In this document: in pieces, positions 34,755 through 44,450 of the stretch
Position numbering within the stretch: the stretch's first letter is position 1
Layout: each line of letters opens with the position of its first letter
Source: Novosphingobium sp.
Lineage (GTDB): Bacteria; Pseudomonadota; Alphaproteobacteria; Sphingomonadales; Sphingomonadaceae
Direction: 5' to 3'
NCBI GenBank assembly: GCA_020848655.1
Contig: JADLHU010000028.1
Coordinates: forward strand, 1 to 60,001
DNA: 60,001 nucleotides
The notes under the pieces: generated by a model
What the model was told of the DNA's origin: nothing
Databases searched by the model: none
What the model saw: the letters and a program-made list of their open reading frames with translations, nothing else
Position numbers and translations under genes: made by a program

Positions 34755-37027
34755 ACGCCCCGCACGACAAGGCCGCCTTCCGCCACATCGGCACGCGCCC
34801 GGTGCGCCCCGATGGCGTCGACAAGGTCACGGGCAAGGCGCTCTATGGCCCCGATTTCACGCTGCCCGGCATGTTGCAGGGCGCGATCCTGCGCAGCCCC
34901 CATCCGCATGCCCGCATCCGGGGCATCGATACGCGCAAGGCGGCGGCGCTGCCGGGGGTGAAGGCGATCGTGACCGGCGCCGATTTCCCCAGCCTTGATT
35001 CGATCGTCATGGCGGTGGGCGAAACGGCGTCCGATATTGTCGATGTCGCGCGCAATTGCCTCGCGCTCGACAAGGCGCTTTACGAAGGTCACGCCGTGGC
35101 CGCCGTCGCCGCGACGACAAGCGCGATCGCCGAGGCCGCGCTCAGGCTGATCGACGTCGATTACGAAGTGCTGCCGCATGTCCTCGATCTGGAAGACGCG
35201 CTGCGCGAAGACGCGCCGATCCTTCACGATCACGTCTTTACCAAAGGGGTGACCCCCAAGCCCGACAAGCCATCGAACGCATCGCTGCGCGCGGAACTGA
35301 TGCGCGGCGATGTCGACGCCGCCATGGCCGGCGCGGCGGTGGTGGTTTCGGGCCGTTACACGCTGGAACCGGTGCACCAGGGCTATATCGAACCGCACGC
35401 CTGCGTCGGCTCGTGGAATTCCGACGGGCAGGCGCAGTTGTGGTGTTCCAGCCAGGGCGCTTTCGCGGTGCGTTCGCTGACGGCGGCCACGCTGCTGATC
35501 CATCAGGCGGACTTGCGCGTGACGCCGCTGGAAATCGGCGGCGGGTTTGGCGGCAAGACCACGATCTACCTTGAACCGGTGGCCCTGCTGCTGTCGCGCA
35601 AGGCCGGCCGGCCGGTGCGGCTGGCGATGAGCCGGGGCGACGTGTTCCGCGCCACCGGCCCCGCGCCGGGCGCGGTGATCGACCTGAAACTGGCCGCCGC
35701 CGCCGATGGCACGCTTGTCGCCGCCGATATGGAATTCAAGTATCACGCCGGCGCGTTCCCGGCCGGCGCGGCGCATCCGGGCGTCGTTGGATCGGTCGGG
35801 CATTACCGCGTCGAAAACGCGCGGCTGATCGGCTGGGACGTGCTGTGCAACCGGCCCGCCACCAAGGCCTATCGCGCGCCGGGCGCGCCGCAGGTCAATT
35901 TCGCGGTGGAATCGGCGATGGACGAGATCGCCCTGAAGCTGGGCATCGATCCCATCGATTTGCGGCTGAAGAACGCGGTCCGCCCCGGCGATACGCAGCC
36001 CGATGGCGCGCCGTTCGGTGCGATCGGCTTTGTCGAATGCCTGGAAGCGGCGCGCGCGCATCCGCACTACACCGCGCCGCTGCGCGCCAACACCGCGCGC
36101 GGCATCGCGGCGGGGTACTGGTTCAACTATGGTGGCCCATCCACCGCGATGGTCAGCCTGGGCGAGGACGGATCGGTGCTGGTCGCCACCGGCAGCCCCG
36201 ATATCGGCGGCAGCCGCGCCGCGATGGCGATCATGGCGGCCGAGACGCTGGGCATCGCTTATGAAAACGTGCGCGTGATCGTGGCCGATACCGCCTCGAT
36301 CGGCTTTTCGATGGTAACGGGCGGCAGCCGCACCACGTTCGCCACCGGCCTCGCCGTGGTGGAAGCAGCGCAACAGGTGATCGCTACGCTGTGTGCGCGC
36401 GCGGCCAAGATCTGGCGCGTGGCGGCCGATCAGGTCGCCTGGCGCGATGGCGAGGCCTGGTGCCTGGCCGCAGGGCAGGAAGCACGGCACTTGTCGCTGC
36501 GCCATTTGGCGGCGCGCGCCAACAATTCGGGCGGGCCGATCTCGGCCCAGGTCGGGCTGAACGCCGATGGCTACCTGCCGGGCTTCTGCGTGCAGATCTG
36601 CGATGTCGAACTCGATGCCGAAACCGGGCACGTGCTGATCGATCGCTACACGGTGGTGCAGGACGTGGGCCGCGCGATCCACGCCGATTACGTCGAGGGG
36701 CAGTTGCAGGGCGGGGCGGTGCAGGGCATCGGCTGGGCGCTGAACGAAGCCTATATCTACAATTCGGCGGGCCTGCTCGATAACGCGGGCTTCCTCGATT
36801 ATCGCATGCCCGTGGCGTCGGACCTGCCGATGATCGATACGGTCATGGTCGAAGTGCCCAATCCCGGGCATCCCTATGGCGTGAAAGGCGTGGGCGAAGC
36901 GCCCATCGTGCCGGCGCTGGCGGCGGTGGGCAATGCGGTCAGCCGCGCGGCGGGCCTGCGCCTGCGCTCGCTCCCGCTGTCGCCCGATCGGGTTCATGGC
37001 GCTATCGAGTCGGCACGGGAGGCGTGA
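34751..37027 (+). CDS. Molybdenum hydroxylase large subunit, molybdopterin-binding (xanthine dehydrogenase family)
   Basis: The 758-residue catalytic subunit. It begins with RPDGVDKVTGKALYGPDF (aldehyde oxidase a/b hammerhead) and has the cofactor loop GGGFGGKTTIYLEP, YRAPGAPQVNFAVESAMDE and the catalytic glutamate in GVKGVGEAPIVPAL. The substrate is undefined: xanthine, hypoxanthine, nicotinate-like heterocycles or aldehydes are all possible. No XdhC insertion factor or cofactor-synthesis gene is in the window. It overlaps the following MoaD-like gene by four bases. Confidence 0.93.
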   Translation: MNAPHDKAAFRHIGTRPVRPDGVDKVTGKALYGPDFTLPGMLQGAILRSPHPHARIRGIDTRKAAALPGVKAIVTGADFPSLDSIVMAVGETASDIVDVARNCLALDKALYEGHAVAAVAATTSAIAEAALRLIDVDYEVLPHVLDLEDALREDAPILHDHVFTKGVTPKPDKPSNASLRAELMRGDVDAAMAGAAVVVSGRYTLEPVHQGYIEPHACVGSWNSDGQAQLWCSSQGAFAVRSLTAATLLIHQADLRVTPLEIGGGFGGKTTIYLEPVALLLSRKAGRPVRLAMSRGDVFRATGPAPGAVIDLKLAAAADGTLVAADMEFKYHAGAFPAGAAHPGVVGSVGHYRVENARLIGWDVLCNRPATKAYRAPGAPQVNFAVESAMDEIALKLGIDPIDLRLKNAVRPGDTQPDGAPFGAIGFVECLEAARAHPHYTAPLRANTARGIAAGYWFNYGGPSTAMVSLGEDGSVLVATGSPDIGGSRAAMAIMAAETLGIAYENVRVIVADTASIGFSMVTGGSRTTFATGLAVVEAAQQVIATLCARAAKIWRVAADQVAWRDGEAWCLAAGQEARHLSLRHLAARANNSGGPISAQVGLNADGYLPGFCVQICDVELDAETGHVLIDRYTVVQDVGRAIHADYVEGQLQGGAVQGIGWALNEAYIYNSAGLLDNAGFLDYRMPVASDLPMIDTVMVEVPNPGHPYGVKGVGEAPIVPALAAVGNAVSRAAGLRLRSLPLSPDRVHGAIESAREA

Positions 37028-37272
37028 CGCTGCGCGTCGTCGTGCTGCCGCCGTTCGACCGCGAATTCTTCGGCGGTGCGGACCGGCTGTCGATCGCGGC
37101 GGCATCGCTCTATGACCTGATCGAGCGGCTGGACGATCTGGCTCCCGGCTTTGCCGATCAGGCCCCGGCGCGCGCCGCCTTCGCCATCGACGGCGTGTTC
37201 ACCAGCGACTGGACATCCCCGCTGGCCGACGCCGCGGAAGTGGTGGTCCTGCCGCGCGTGGGCGGCGGTTAG
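37024..37272 (+). CDS. MoaD/ThiS-like ubiquitin-fold small protein
   Basis: An 82-residue protein that begins with a beta strand (LRVVVLPPFDREFFGG), has a helix-rich middle (LYDLIERLDDL) and ends VVVLPRVGGG. The C-terminal di-glycine is the hallmark of MoaD/ThiS sulfur carriers, which are thiocarboxylated to donate sulfur. It overlaps the hydroxylase large subunit (GTGA), tying it to that operon. A role in molybdopterin sulfuration or cofactor supply for this enzyme is inference; the fold call rests on size, pattern and tail. Confidence 0.65.
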   Translation: MTLRVVVLPPFDREFFGGADRLSIAAASLYDLIERLDDLAPGFADQAPARAAFAIDGVFTSDWTSPLADAAEVVVLPRVGGG

Positions 37273-37293
37273 GGGCTTGACCCTGAGCGATCG

Positions 37294-37740
37294 TCAGCCC
37301 CGGCGGCGGTTGGCCAGCACGCAGCGCAGCGGACCGTCGCTGCCATCGGCCAGGCTGCGCCGCAGGAAGCCGCTGCGCAGACGGCGATAGCGTTCGCCAT
37401 CGCGCGGGCCGCTGGTGAACACCACCCGGTCGCCCGTGCGCAGATAGCTGCCGCCGCGCCCGTCCACCCGGTAGCTTGACGTGGTGACGATGGAAAAATC
37501 GGCTTCGGGTACGTGGCGGCCGGCGGGGCCGGCGGCATCGCCCGCCAGTTCGCAGACATAGCGGCCCACTTCAACCGTGCCCAGCTCGCCGCCCGGCACG
37601 GCGCCGGCCGGGCCGGACCAGACGGCGCATGACAGCGCGATGGCGCCCAGGATTGCGCCCAGAACGGCGCCGGGTATGGCGCTGGCCATGGTGCCGGGCA
37701 GGGCGGGCGCGGGGGCGGCGGAAGCGACGCGGCTTTTCAT
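37294..37740 (-). CDS. Exported hypothetical protein
   Basis: A 148-residue protein with a long hydrophobic N-terminal segment (about 18-40: MASAIPGAVLGAILGAIAL) acting as a signal or anchor. The mature part has VEVGRYVCELAGDAAG, FSIVTTSSYRVDGRGGSYLR and GFLRRSLADGSDGPLRCVLA; two cysteines (63 and 140) could pair. I do not recognise the family. The frame opens at 37839, but the ATG at 37740 starts the signal-like sequence. Convergent with the hydroxylase operon. Confidence 0.65.
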   Translation of the reverse strand: MKSRVASAAPAPALPGTMASAIPGAVLGAILGAIALSCAVWSGPAGAVPGGELGTVEVGRYVCELAGDAAGPAGRHVPEADFSIVTTSSYRVDGRGGSYLRTGDRVVFTSGPRDGERYRRLRSGFLRRSLADGSDGPLRCVLANRRRG

Positions 37741-37844
37741 GCCTGCCGCGCTATCACCACCTGCCCGCGATTGCCAGACGGCGCGCGGCGCGCTAAGGGC
37801 GCGCCTTTCCCGAAATTCGCTCTTTACCATCAGAGGCAATCCCC

Positions 37845-38408
37845 ATGAAGATCAGCGGCGTGGACATCCGTCCCGGCAACATCCTTGAATACGAGAAGGG
37901 CATCTGGAAAGTCGCCAAGACCCAGCATACCCAGCCCGGCAAGGGTGGCGCGTTCATGCAGGTCGAGATGAAGAACCTCATCGATGGCCGCAAGACCAAC
38001 GTCCGCTTCCGCAGCGCCGACACGGTCGAGCGCGTGCGCCTCGATACCAAGGACTTCCAGTTCCTTTACGCCGAGGGCGAGGATCTGGTGTTCATGGACG
38101 TGGAAAACTACGATCAGATCACCCTGCCCAGCGATCTGCTGGGCGATGCCGCCGCCTTCCTGCAGGACGGCATGACCGTGCTTCTGGAACTTTACGACGA
38201 ACGCCCGATCTCGGTCCAGTTGCCCGAACAGGTCGAAGCCACGATCGTCGAGGCCGATGCCGTGGTGAAGGGGCAGACCGCTTCGTCGAGCTACAAGCCC
38301 GCCGTGCTCGACAACGGCGTGCGCGTGCTGGTGCCGCCGCACATCGAATCGGGCACGCGGATCATCGTCGACGTTTACGAGCGTTCGTACGTCAGCAAGG
38401 CGAACTGA
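37845..38408 (+). CDS. efp: Elongation factor P
   Basis: Relieves ribosome stalling at polyproline. The 187-residue protein has the KOW-like N-terminal domain with the loop [15 protein letters not shown], where Lys33 is the residue that is beta-lysylated in bacteria with EpmA, followed by two OB domains and the C-terminal [19 protein letters not shown]. No epmA or epmB gene is in the window. suhB follows after 8 bases. Confidence 0.97.
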   Translation: MKISGVDIRPGNILEYEKGIWKVAKTQHTQPGKGGAFMQVEMKNLIDGRKTNVRFRSADTVERVRLDTKDFQFLYAEGEDLVFMDVENYDQITLPSDLLGDAAAFLQDGMTVLLELYDERPISVQLPEQVEATIVEADAVVKGQTASSSYKPAVLDNGVRVLVPPHIESGTRIIVDVYERSYVSKAN

Positions 38409-38416
38409 CCTCAGCC

Positions 38417-39238
38417 ATGGCGATTTCCGGTCTCATCCGCGTAATGGAAAAGGCGGCCCGCAAGGCGGGCCAGCGCCTGCGTCGTGACTTTGGCGAGGTC
38501 GAGCACCTCCAGGTCTCGCGCAAGGGGCCGGCCGATTTCGTCTCCAAGTCCGATCGCGCCGCCGAGCGCACGATCTATGACGAACTGCGCGTCGCGCGTC
38601 CCGAATGGGGCTTCCTCATGGAAGAAGGCGGCGAGATTCCGGGCGATCCGGGCAAGCCGCGCTGGATCATCGATCCGCTCGACGGCACGTCGAACTTCCT
38701 CCACGGCATCCCGCACTTCGCGATTTCGATCGCGGTGCAGGAACCGCGCCTCGATGGCACGGGCTGGGGCGAAGTGACCGCGGGGATCGTCTACCAGCCG
38801 ATCACCGACGAAAGCTTCTGGGCGGAAAAGACGCGCGGCGCCTGGCTGCACGATGGCCGGTTGCGCGTTTCGGCGCGCCGCCACCTCGATGAAAGCCTGA
38901 TCGCCACGGGCATTCCCTTTGCGGGGCGCGGCAATGTCAGCGAATGGGCGCGGATCTATTCGGCGATCGCGCCGCAAGTGGCGGGCATCCGCCGCTTCGG
39001 TTCGGCCTCGCTCGATCTCGCCTGGGTCGCGGCGGGGCGCTACGACGGTTTCTGGGAAGGCGGGCTGGCGCCCTGGGATTCGGCCGCCGGCTGCCTGCTG
39101 GTGCGCGAAGCGGGCGGCTTCGTGTCGGACTGGCGCGGTCGTTCGCAGCCGATCTGCGACGTGGAAGTGCTGGCCGGCAACGATGCGCTGCATTCCCGTT
39201 TGCACAAAATTCTTGCCGGAGCCTTGAAGGCCGGTTGA
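38417..39238 (+). CDS. suhB: Inositol-1-monophosphatase family protein SuhB
   Basis: The 273-residue protein has the metal-binding motifs of the family: MEEGG (about 68-72), DPLDGTSNFLHGIPHFAISI (86-105) and the late WDSAAGCLLVREAGG. SuhB hydrolyses inositol phosphates and in E. coli also takes part in rRNA antitermination. It is 8 bases downstream of efp, and tRNA-Leu follows 39 bases after its stop. Confidence 0.93.
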   Translation: MAISGLIRVMEKAARKAGQRLRRDFGEVEHLQVSRKGPADFVSKSDRAAERTIYDELRVARPEWGFLMEEGGEIPGDPGKPRWIIDPLDGTSNFLHGIPHFAISIAVQEPRLDGTGWGEVTAGIVYQPITDESFWAEKTRGAWLHDGRLRVSARRHLDESLIATGIPFAGRGNVSEWARIYSAIAPQVAGIRRFGSASLDLAWVAAGRYDGFWEGGLAPWDSAAGCLLVREAGGFVSDWRGRSQPICDVEVLAGNDALHSRLHKILAGALKAG

Positions 39239-39277
39239 TGCGCGGCGGCCGCAAGGCTATCGGCAACCTGTTGGTGC

Positions 39278-39361
39278 GCCCCTGTGGCGGAATGGTAGAC
39301 GCGATCGACTCAAAATCGATTGTCGAAAGACGTGCCCGTTCGAGTCGGGCCAGGGGTACCA
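39278..39361 (+). tRNA. tRNA-Leu (anticodon CAA)
   Basis: An 84-base class II tRNA with encoded CCA. The acceptor GCCCCTG pairs with CAGGGGT (one G-T pair), the anticodon stem ATCGA/TCGAT closes loop CTCAAAA giving CAA, and a long variable arm (TGTCGAAAGACG) marks leucine. The T arm is CGTTCGAGTCGGG. Confidence 0.96.
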
Positions 39362-39405
39362 ACCAGGCGATTGCCGGACCGTGCGGCACGGTCTATCCCG
39401 GTGGG

Positions 39406-40734
39406 ATGAAGATGATCGCTGCCGCGGCCACTGCGCTGCTCGCCCTTGCCGCGCCGCTCCACGCGCAGGTCGCCGCCGAACCGGTGGCGCAGCGCATCCA
39501 GGCCGATATGCCCGGCCTCCTGGCGATATACCGCGATCTCCACGCCAATCCCGAACTGAGCTTCCAGGAACTGCGCACCGCGCGGATCATGGCCGATGCC
39601 GCGCGCCAGGCGGGCTTTGCGGTGACCGAGAAAGTCGGCCGCACCGGCGTGGTCGCGGTGCTGCGCAACGGCGCCGGGCCGACCGTGCTGATCCGCACCG
39701 ACATGGATGCCCTTCCGGTAACCGAGCAGACCGGGCTGCCCTTTGCTTCGAAGGCGCGCGGCCTGTCGCGCGCCGGCGTCGAAAGCGGCATCATGCACGC
39801 CTGCGCCCACGATACGCACATGACCGCCTGGATCGAGACGGCGCGGCTGCTGGCGACCCGGCGCGGGGCATGGTCGGGCACGCTGGTGATGATCGCGCAG
39901 CCGGCCGAGGAAATCGGCGAAGGCGCGCGCGCCATGCTCGCCGATGGCCTCTACACCCGCTTTCCAAAGCCGGACTACGTGCTGGCCTTCCACAATTCCG
40001 CCGACCTCGCCGCCGGGGTGCTGGGTACGACGCGCGGCTTCGCGATGGCCAATGTCGATAGCGTCGATGTGCTGGTGCGCGGCGTGGGCGGCCACGGCGC
40101 CGCGCCGCAGACGACGAAAGATCCGATCGTCCTGGCCAGCGCCATCGTGATGCGCCTTCAAACGCTGGTCAGTCGCGATCAGAACCCCGTAGACCCCGCT
40201 GTGGTCACCGTAGGTAGCTTTCAAGGCGGCACCACGCACAACATCATCCCCGCCGAAGTCGCGCTGCAACTGACCGTGCGCAGCTACAGCGACCGCACGC
40301 GGACCCGCCTGCTCGACGGCATCCGCCGCATCGCAAGCGGCGAAGCGATCGCATCGGGTATCGCCGAAAGCGCGATGCCTGTGGTCACGGTGAAGCCCGG
40401 CTATACCCGCGCCACCTGGAACACGCCCGATTTCACCGGCCGCATGACCACGCTGCTACGCGGCCACTTCGGCGCGGCGCGCGTGGTCGATCTGCCGCCC
40501 GCGATGGTGGGCGAGGACTTCGGCGAATACGGCCGCGCCGCCCCCGACCACATCGCGTCGCTGATCTTCCGCGTCGGCGGCGTGCCGGCCGATCGCATCG
40601 CGGCAGCCGAACGCGAGGGGCGCGAACTGCCCTCGCTGCACAGCCCGACCTACGCCCCGCAAGCCGACGCGGTGATCGCCGCAGCGGCCGAGGCGCTGAC
40701 GGTATCGGCGATGGATTTACTGAGGCGGGATTGA
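39406..40734 (+). CDS. M20-family amidohydrolase (hippurate hydrolase/IAA-amino acid hydrolase type), exported
   Basis: The 442-residue precursor has a signal peptide ending in APLHAQ. Motifs of the M20D group are present: YRDLHANPELSFQE, VLIRTDMDALPVTEQTGLPF, the metal-binding MHACAHDTHMTAW, AQPAEEIGEGARAML and GGHGAAPQTTKDPI in the lid domain. Members remove acyl groups from N-acyl amino acids. The signal peptide suggests action in the periplasm. An ATG two codons downstream is an alternative start. Confidence 0.9.
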   Translation: MKMIAAAATALLALAAPLHAQVAAEPVAQRIQADMPGLLAIYRDLHANPELSFQELRTARIMADAARQAGFAVTEKVGRTGVVAVLRNGAGPTVLIRTDMDALPVTEQTGLPFASKARGLSRAGVESGIMHACAHDTHMTAWIETARLLATRRGAWSGTLVMIAQPAEEIGEGARAMLADGLYTRFPKPDYVLAFHNSADLAAGVLGTTRGFAMANVDSVDVLVRGVGGHGAAPQTTKDPIVLASAIVMRLQTLVSRDQNPVDPAVVTVGSFQGGTTHNIIPAEVALQLTVRSYSDRTRTRLLDGIRRIASGEAIASGIAESAMPVVTVKPGYTRATWNTPDFTGRMTTLLRGHFGAARVVDLPPAMVGEDFGEYGRAAPDHIASLIFRVGGVPADRIAAAEREGRELPSLHSPTYAPQADAVIAAAAEALTVSAMDLLRRD

Positions 40735-40881
40735 GGGGCGGGAGTGGGCTGGCGGCGCTGTAAGCCCTGCCGACACGCCCTTTCGCAAAGCCCGGAAAAA
40801 TCCGCACCTCCGCCAGTGCGAACAATCCGGCCACTGTCAGCTTTACCGACATTTTACGTCTTTGCCCTAGTCCTGCGCTCA

Positions 40882-40895
40882 GCCCCATACGGGGC
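40882..40895 (+). other. Short hairpin in the leader of the glycosyltransferase gene
   Basis: GCCCC-ATAC-GGGGC, a 5-pair stem with a 4-base loop, lies 23 bases before the start codon, followed by GGAGG. The region 40735-40917 must hold the promoter of the prs operon. Confidence 0.3.
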
Positions 40896-40917
40896 CGGAG
40901 GCTGACGACGCGCGACC

Positions 40918-42303
40918 ATGATCCGGCTGTTCAAACATTACATTCCCCACGCGGTGGTCCTGCTGTGGCTGATCGACCTGGTTCTGCTGATTTCCGCGGC
41001 CGAAATCGCCTGGCGGCTGCGCGCCGGGCAGATCGGGATCGATCCGGGCCTGCTGACCGAACGCATCTGGCCGCATGTCGGGTTTGCCGGGATGATCGTG
41101 ATGGCGATGATCGCGGTGGGGGTCTACGGCTCCGATTCGCTGCGATCGATGCGCTTTGCCTGCGCGCGACTGCTGGTGGCGATCTCGCTGGCGGTCATCG
41201 CGTTGTCATTCATCGATTTCCTGGGCGGATCGCGCAATTTCTGGCGCTCCACGCTGGCGTACGGAATGGCGCTGGCAATCGTGCTCCTGATCCTCAACCG
41301 ACTGATTGTGGGGGGCATCCTGGGCACAGCATCGTTCCGGCGGCGCGTGCTGGTGCTGGGCGCGGGAATGCGGGCGGATCGGCTGCGCAAGCTGGCCGAA
41401 CGGCCCGAGAGCGGCTTCGTCATCGTCAGCTATGTCGGCATGAGCGAGGCCAATCCGGTGGTGGAAGAAGCCATCGCCCGCACCGCGATCCACAACCTCA
41501 CACGCTTTGTCGAGAACCTGGGGGTCAGCGAAGTGGTGCTGGCGCTGGAGGAGCGGCGCAATTCGCTACCTCTGAAGGATCTCTTGCGGATCAAGACCAC
41601 GGGCGTCCACGTCAACGATTTCTCCAGCTTCCTCGAACGCGAGACGGGCCGTGTCGATCTGGATACGGTGAACCCGAGCTGGCTGATCTTTTCCGATGGC
41701 TTTTCCTCGGGCCGCGCGGTGTCGAGCGTGGCCAAGCGCATTTTCGACATTACGGCCAGCGCGCTGCTGCTGTTGCTGACCGCGCCGGTGATCGCGCTTT
41801 TTGCGCTGATCGTGAAGATCGACAGCCGGGGCCCGGCCTTCTTCCGGCAGCAGCGCGTCGGCCTGTACGGCCAGTATTTCGATGTCATCAAGCTGCGGTC
41901 GATGCGCACCGATGCCGAAGTCGGCGGCGCGCAGTGGGCCACGCAGAACGATCAGCGCGTCACGCGGGTGGGCCGCTTCATCCGCAAGGTGCGCATCGAT
42001 GAACTGCCGCAGACGTGGAGTGTGCTCAAGGGCGAGATGAGCTTCGTCGGCCCGCGGCCCGAACGGCCCGAATTCGTCTCGGCGCTGGACGACCAGTTGC
42101 CCTATTATGCCGAACGCCACATGGTGAAGCCGGGCATCACCGGCTGGGCGCAGATCAACTATCCTTATGGCGCGTCGATCGAGGATTCGCGGCACAAGCT
42201 GGAATATGACCTTTATTACGCCAAGAACTACACGCCGTTCCTTGATCTGCTGATCCTGCTCCAGACGCTGCGCGTGGTGCTCTGGCACGAAGGCGCGCGC
42301 TGA
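40918..42303 (+). CDS. Undecaprenyl-phosphate sugar phosphotransferase, XrtA/PEP-CTERM type
   Basis: Starts exopolysaccharide assembly by moving a sugar-1-phosphate onto the lipid carrier. The 461-residue protein has four N-terminal membrane helices, a Rossmann-like soluble part ([20 protein letters not shown]), a fifth helix near 275-300 and the bacterial sugar transferase domain: [34 protein letters not shown] and [12 protein letters not shown]. Together with prsK and prsR next door it fits the glycosyltransferase subfamily tied to exosortase A systems. Its stop overlaps the prsK start (TGATG). Confidence 0.9.
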   Translation: MIRLFKHYIPHAVVLLWLIDLVLLISAAEIAWRLRAGQIGIDPGLLTERIWPHVGFAGMIVMAMIAVGVYGSDSLRSMRFACARLLVAISLAVIALSFIDFLGGSRNFWRSTLAYGMALAIVLLILNRLIVGGILGTASFRRRVLVLGAGMRADRLRKLAERPESGFVIVSYVGMSEANPVVEEAIARTAIHNLTRFVENLGVSEVVLALEERRNSLPLKDLLRIKTTGVHVNDFSSFLERETGRVDLDTVNPSWLIFSDGFSSGRAVSSVAKRIFDITASALLLLLTAPVIALFALIVKIDSRGPAFFRQQRVGLYGQYFDVIKLRSMRTDAEVGGAQWATQNDQRVTRVGRFIRKVRIDELPQTWSVLKGEMSFVGPRPERPEFVSALDDQLPYYAERHMVKPGITGWAQINYPYGASIEDSRHKLEYDLYYAKNYTPFLDLLILLQTLRVVLWHEGAR

Positions 42304-44450
42304 TGGTGGAAGCGACGGGCCTTTACCAGATCGCGGAACTGACGATCCACCTGGCCGGCGCGGTCGCGGCCGTGACGGCGACGGTATGGCTTGCCTATCG
42401 CCGCGAGCGGCTGGGCGCGGCGGGCAACGCGCTTGTCGCGGGGCTTCTGCTGACCGGCATCGGGTGTCTGGTGATCGCCGCTTCGGGGGACACCCATTCC
42501 GCGGCTGGCCTTGCCGAAGGCGCGCGCAACGTGGCCTTGCTGGTTGTGGTCTACCGCTTGTTCGCCAGCGACGGCCGCCATGCGAGCCTGGCGCCGATCC
42601 GTCCGGTGGTGGTGGTTCTGGCGGCGGTCCAGGCGCTCGACATCGGCCTGGAACTGGTGGTGGAGCGGCTGGCGGTGGGGCCGGGGGCACTGGCCATCGC
42701 GTTCGATTTCACCGTGCTGCTGCGCTTGCTGGTGACGGTTGGCGCGCTGGTGCTGGTCCACAATCTCTATGCCGGCGCATCGAACCTGTCCCGCGCCACC
42801 TTGCGCTGGCCGACGGCGGGACTGGCGATCCTGTGGGTCTTCGATCTCAACCTTTATACCATCGCCTATCTCGGTGGGGGCTGGCCAGCCGAACTGGCGG
42901 CGGTGCGCGGCGTGACCGCGATCACGCTGGCCGGGCTGCTGGTGCTGGGCACGGTGCGCGATTCCGAAGCGCTACGCCTGCGCCCCTCGCGCGCGGTGGC
43001 CTTCCAGACGTTCTCGCTGCTGATCATCGGGGGCTATCTGGTGGCGATGGTGGGTATCGCGCAGTGGCTGTCCTATGCGGGCGGCGATTTCGCGCGGCTG
43101 ATGGAACTGGCGTTCCTGACCGCCGCCAGCGTGCTGGCGATCCTGGTGCTGCCATCGCGCCGGCTGCGCGGCTGGTCGCGCGTCATGCTGGCCAAGCACA
43201 TGTTCCAGCACCGCTATGACTATCGCGAGGAGTGGCTGCGTTTCACCCGCACCATCGGCAACGGCGGCGATGGCGCGTCGCCGCTTGGCGAACGGGTGGT
43301 GCAGGCGGTGGCCGATATCGCCGAGGCGCCCGGCGGCCTGCTGCTGACTCCGGGCGACCATGGCGAACTGACGCTGGCGGCGCGCTGGCAATGGGCCACC
43401 GCCGAAGTTCCCGCCGCGGCCATGTCGGGGGCGATGGTGGCGTTTTTCGAACGCGATCCGCTGATCGTCGATCTGGATGACTGGCGCGCCGGGCGGGACT
43501 TGCGCGGCGAGGCCGGCCTGATTCCCGATTGGCTGCGCGAGGAAACGCGCGCCTGGGCGCTGGTGCCGCTGCTCCACTACGATCGCCTTGTCGGCATGGT
43601 GGTGTTGGCGCGCGCGCCCGTGCCGCGCCGCTTCGATTGGGAAGACTTCGACCTGCTGCGTGTCGTCGGCCAGCAACTGGCCAGCTATCTGGCGGAAAAC
43701 GTCGGGCAGGAAGCGCTGGCCGAGGCGAGCCGTTTCGACGATTTCAACCGCCGCATCGCCTTCGTCATGCACGATATCAAGAACCTGGCCAGCCAGCTCA
43801 GCCTGCTGGCCCACAACGCCGAGTTGCACGCCGAAAAGCCGGCCTTTCGCGCCGACATGCTGGTGACGCTGCGCAATTCGGCCGACAAGCTCAGCGCGCT
43901 TCTGGCGCGCCTTTCGCGCTATGGCGGCGGCGGGGCGGAGCGCATGGGCGATGTTGCCGCCGGCGATGTGGTGCGCGTGACGGTCGAGCGCTTCCTTGCC
44001 GGTCATCCGGTGGTTCTGGCCGAATGCCAGCCCTGTCTGGTGCGCGCCAGCGCCGAGGCGCTGGAGCAGGTTCTCGTCCACCTGATCCAGAACGCGGTGG
44101 ACGCCAGCCCGCCCGACAGCCCGGTGTTTGTCGCCCTGACCTGCGAGGGCCTGAACGCTCGTTTCGAAATCGTCGATTCGGGCAGCGGCATGTCGCCCGA
44201 ATTCGTCCGCACCCGTCTGTTCAAGCCATTCGTCTCGTCCAAGCCCGGCGGCTTCGGCATCGGCGCCTATGAAGCGCGCGAACTGGTGCGGCGGATGGAT
44301 GGCCGGCTGGAAGTGGAATCGCGCGAGGGCCTGGGCACGCGCTTCATCGTGCGCCTGCCGCTGGCCGCGACCAGCGGCCAGCCTCTCGGCCTGACCACGC
44401 GCGATGCCGCCGCGCTCGCCCAAGATCTTCCCAGGAAAGTTGCATCATGA
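42303..44450 (+). CDS. prsK: Sensor histidine kinase PrsK (XrtA/PEP-CTERM system)
   Basis: The 715-residue kinase begins with about eight transmembrane helices (to residue 285), then a GAF-like domain (about 310-470) and a kinase core. The H-box region reads FVMHDIKNLASQLSLLAHNA, a form typical of PrsK; the N-box is LIQNAVDASPPDSPV, followed by IVDSGSGMSPEFV, KPFVSSKPGGFGIG and GLGTRFIVRLPL. It is coupled by one base to the upstream transferase and by an ATGA overlap to prsR. Confidence 0.93.
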   Translation: MVEATGLYQIAELTIHLAGAVAAVTATVWLAYRRERLGAAGNALVAGLLLTGIGCLVIAASGDTHSAAGLAEGARNVALLVVVYRLFASDGRHASLAPIRPVVVVLAAVQALDIGLELVVERLAVGPGALAIAFDFTVLLRLLVTVGALVLVHNLYAGASNLSRATLRWPTAGLAILWVFDLNLYTIAYLGGGWPAELAAVRGVTAITLAGLLVLGTVRDSEALRLRPSRAVAFQTFSLLIIGGYLVAMVGIAQWLSYAGGDFARLMELAFLTAASVLAILVLPSRRLRGWSRVMLAKHMFQHRYDYREEWLRFTRTIGNGGDGASPLGERVVQAVADIAEAPGGLLLTPGDHGELTLAARWQWATAEVPAAAMSGAMVAFFERDPLIVDLDDWRAGRDLRGEAGLIPDWLREETRAWALVPLLHYDRLVGMVVLARAPVPRRFDWEDFDLLRVVGQQLASYLAENVGQEALAEASRFDDFNRRIAFVMHDIKNLASQLSLLAHNAELHAEKPAFRADMLVTLRNSADKLSALLARLSRYGGGGAERMGDVAAGDVVRVTVERFLAGHPVVLAECQPCLVRASAEALEQVLVHLIQNAVDASPPDSPVFVALTCEGLNARFEIVDSGSGMSPEFVRTRLFKPFVSSKPGGFGIGAYEARELVRRMDGRLEVESREGLGTRFIVRLPLAATSGQPLGLTTRDAAALAQDLPRKVAS

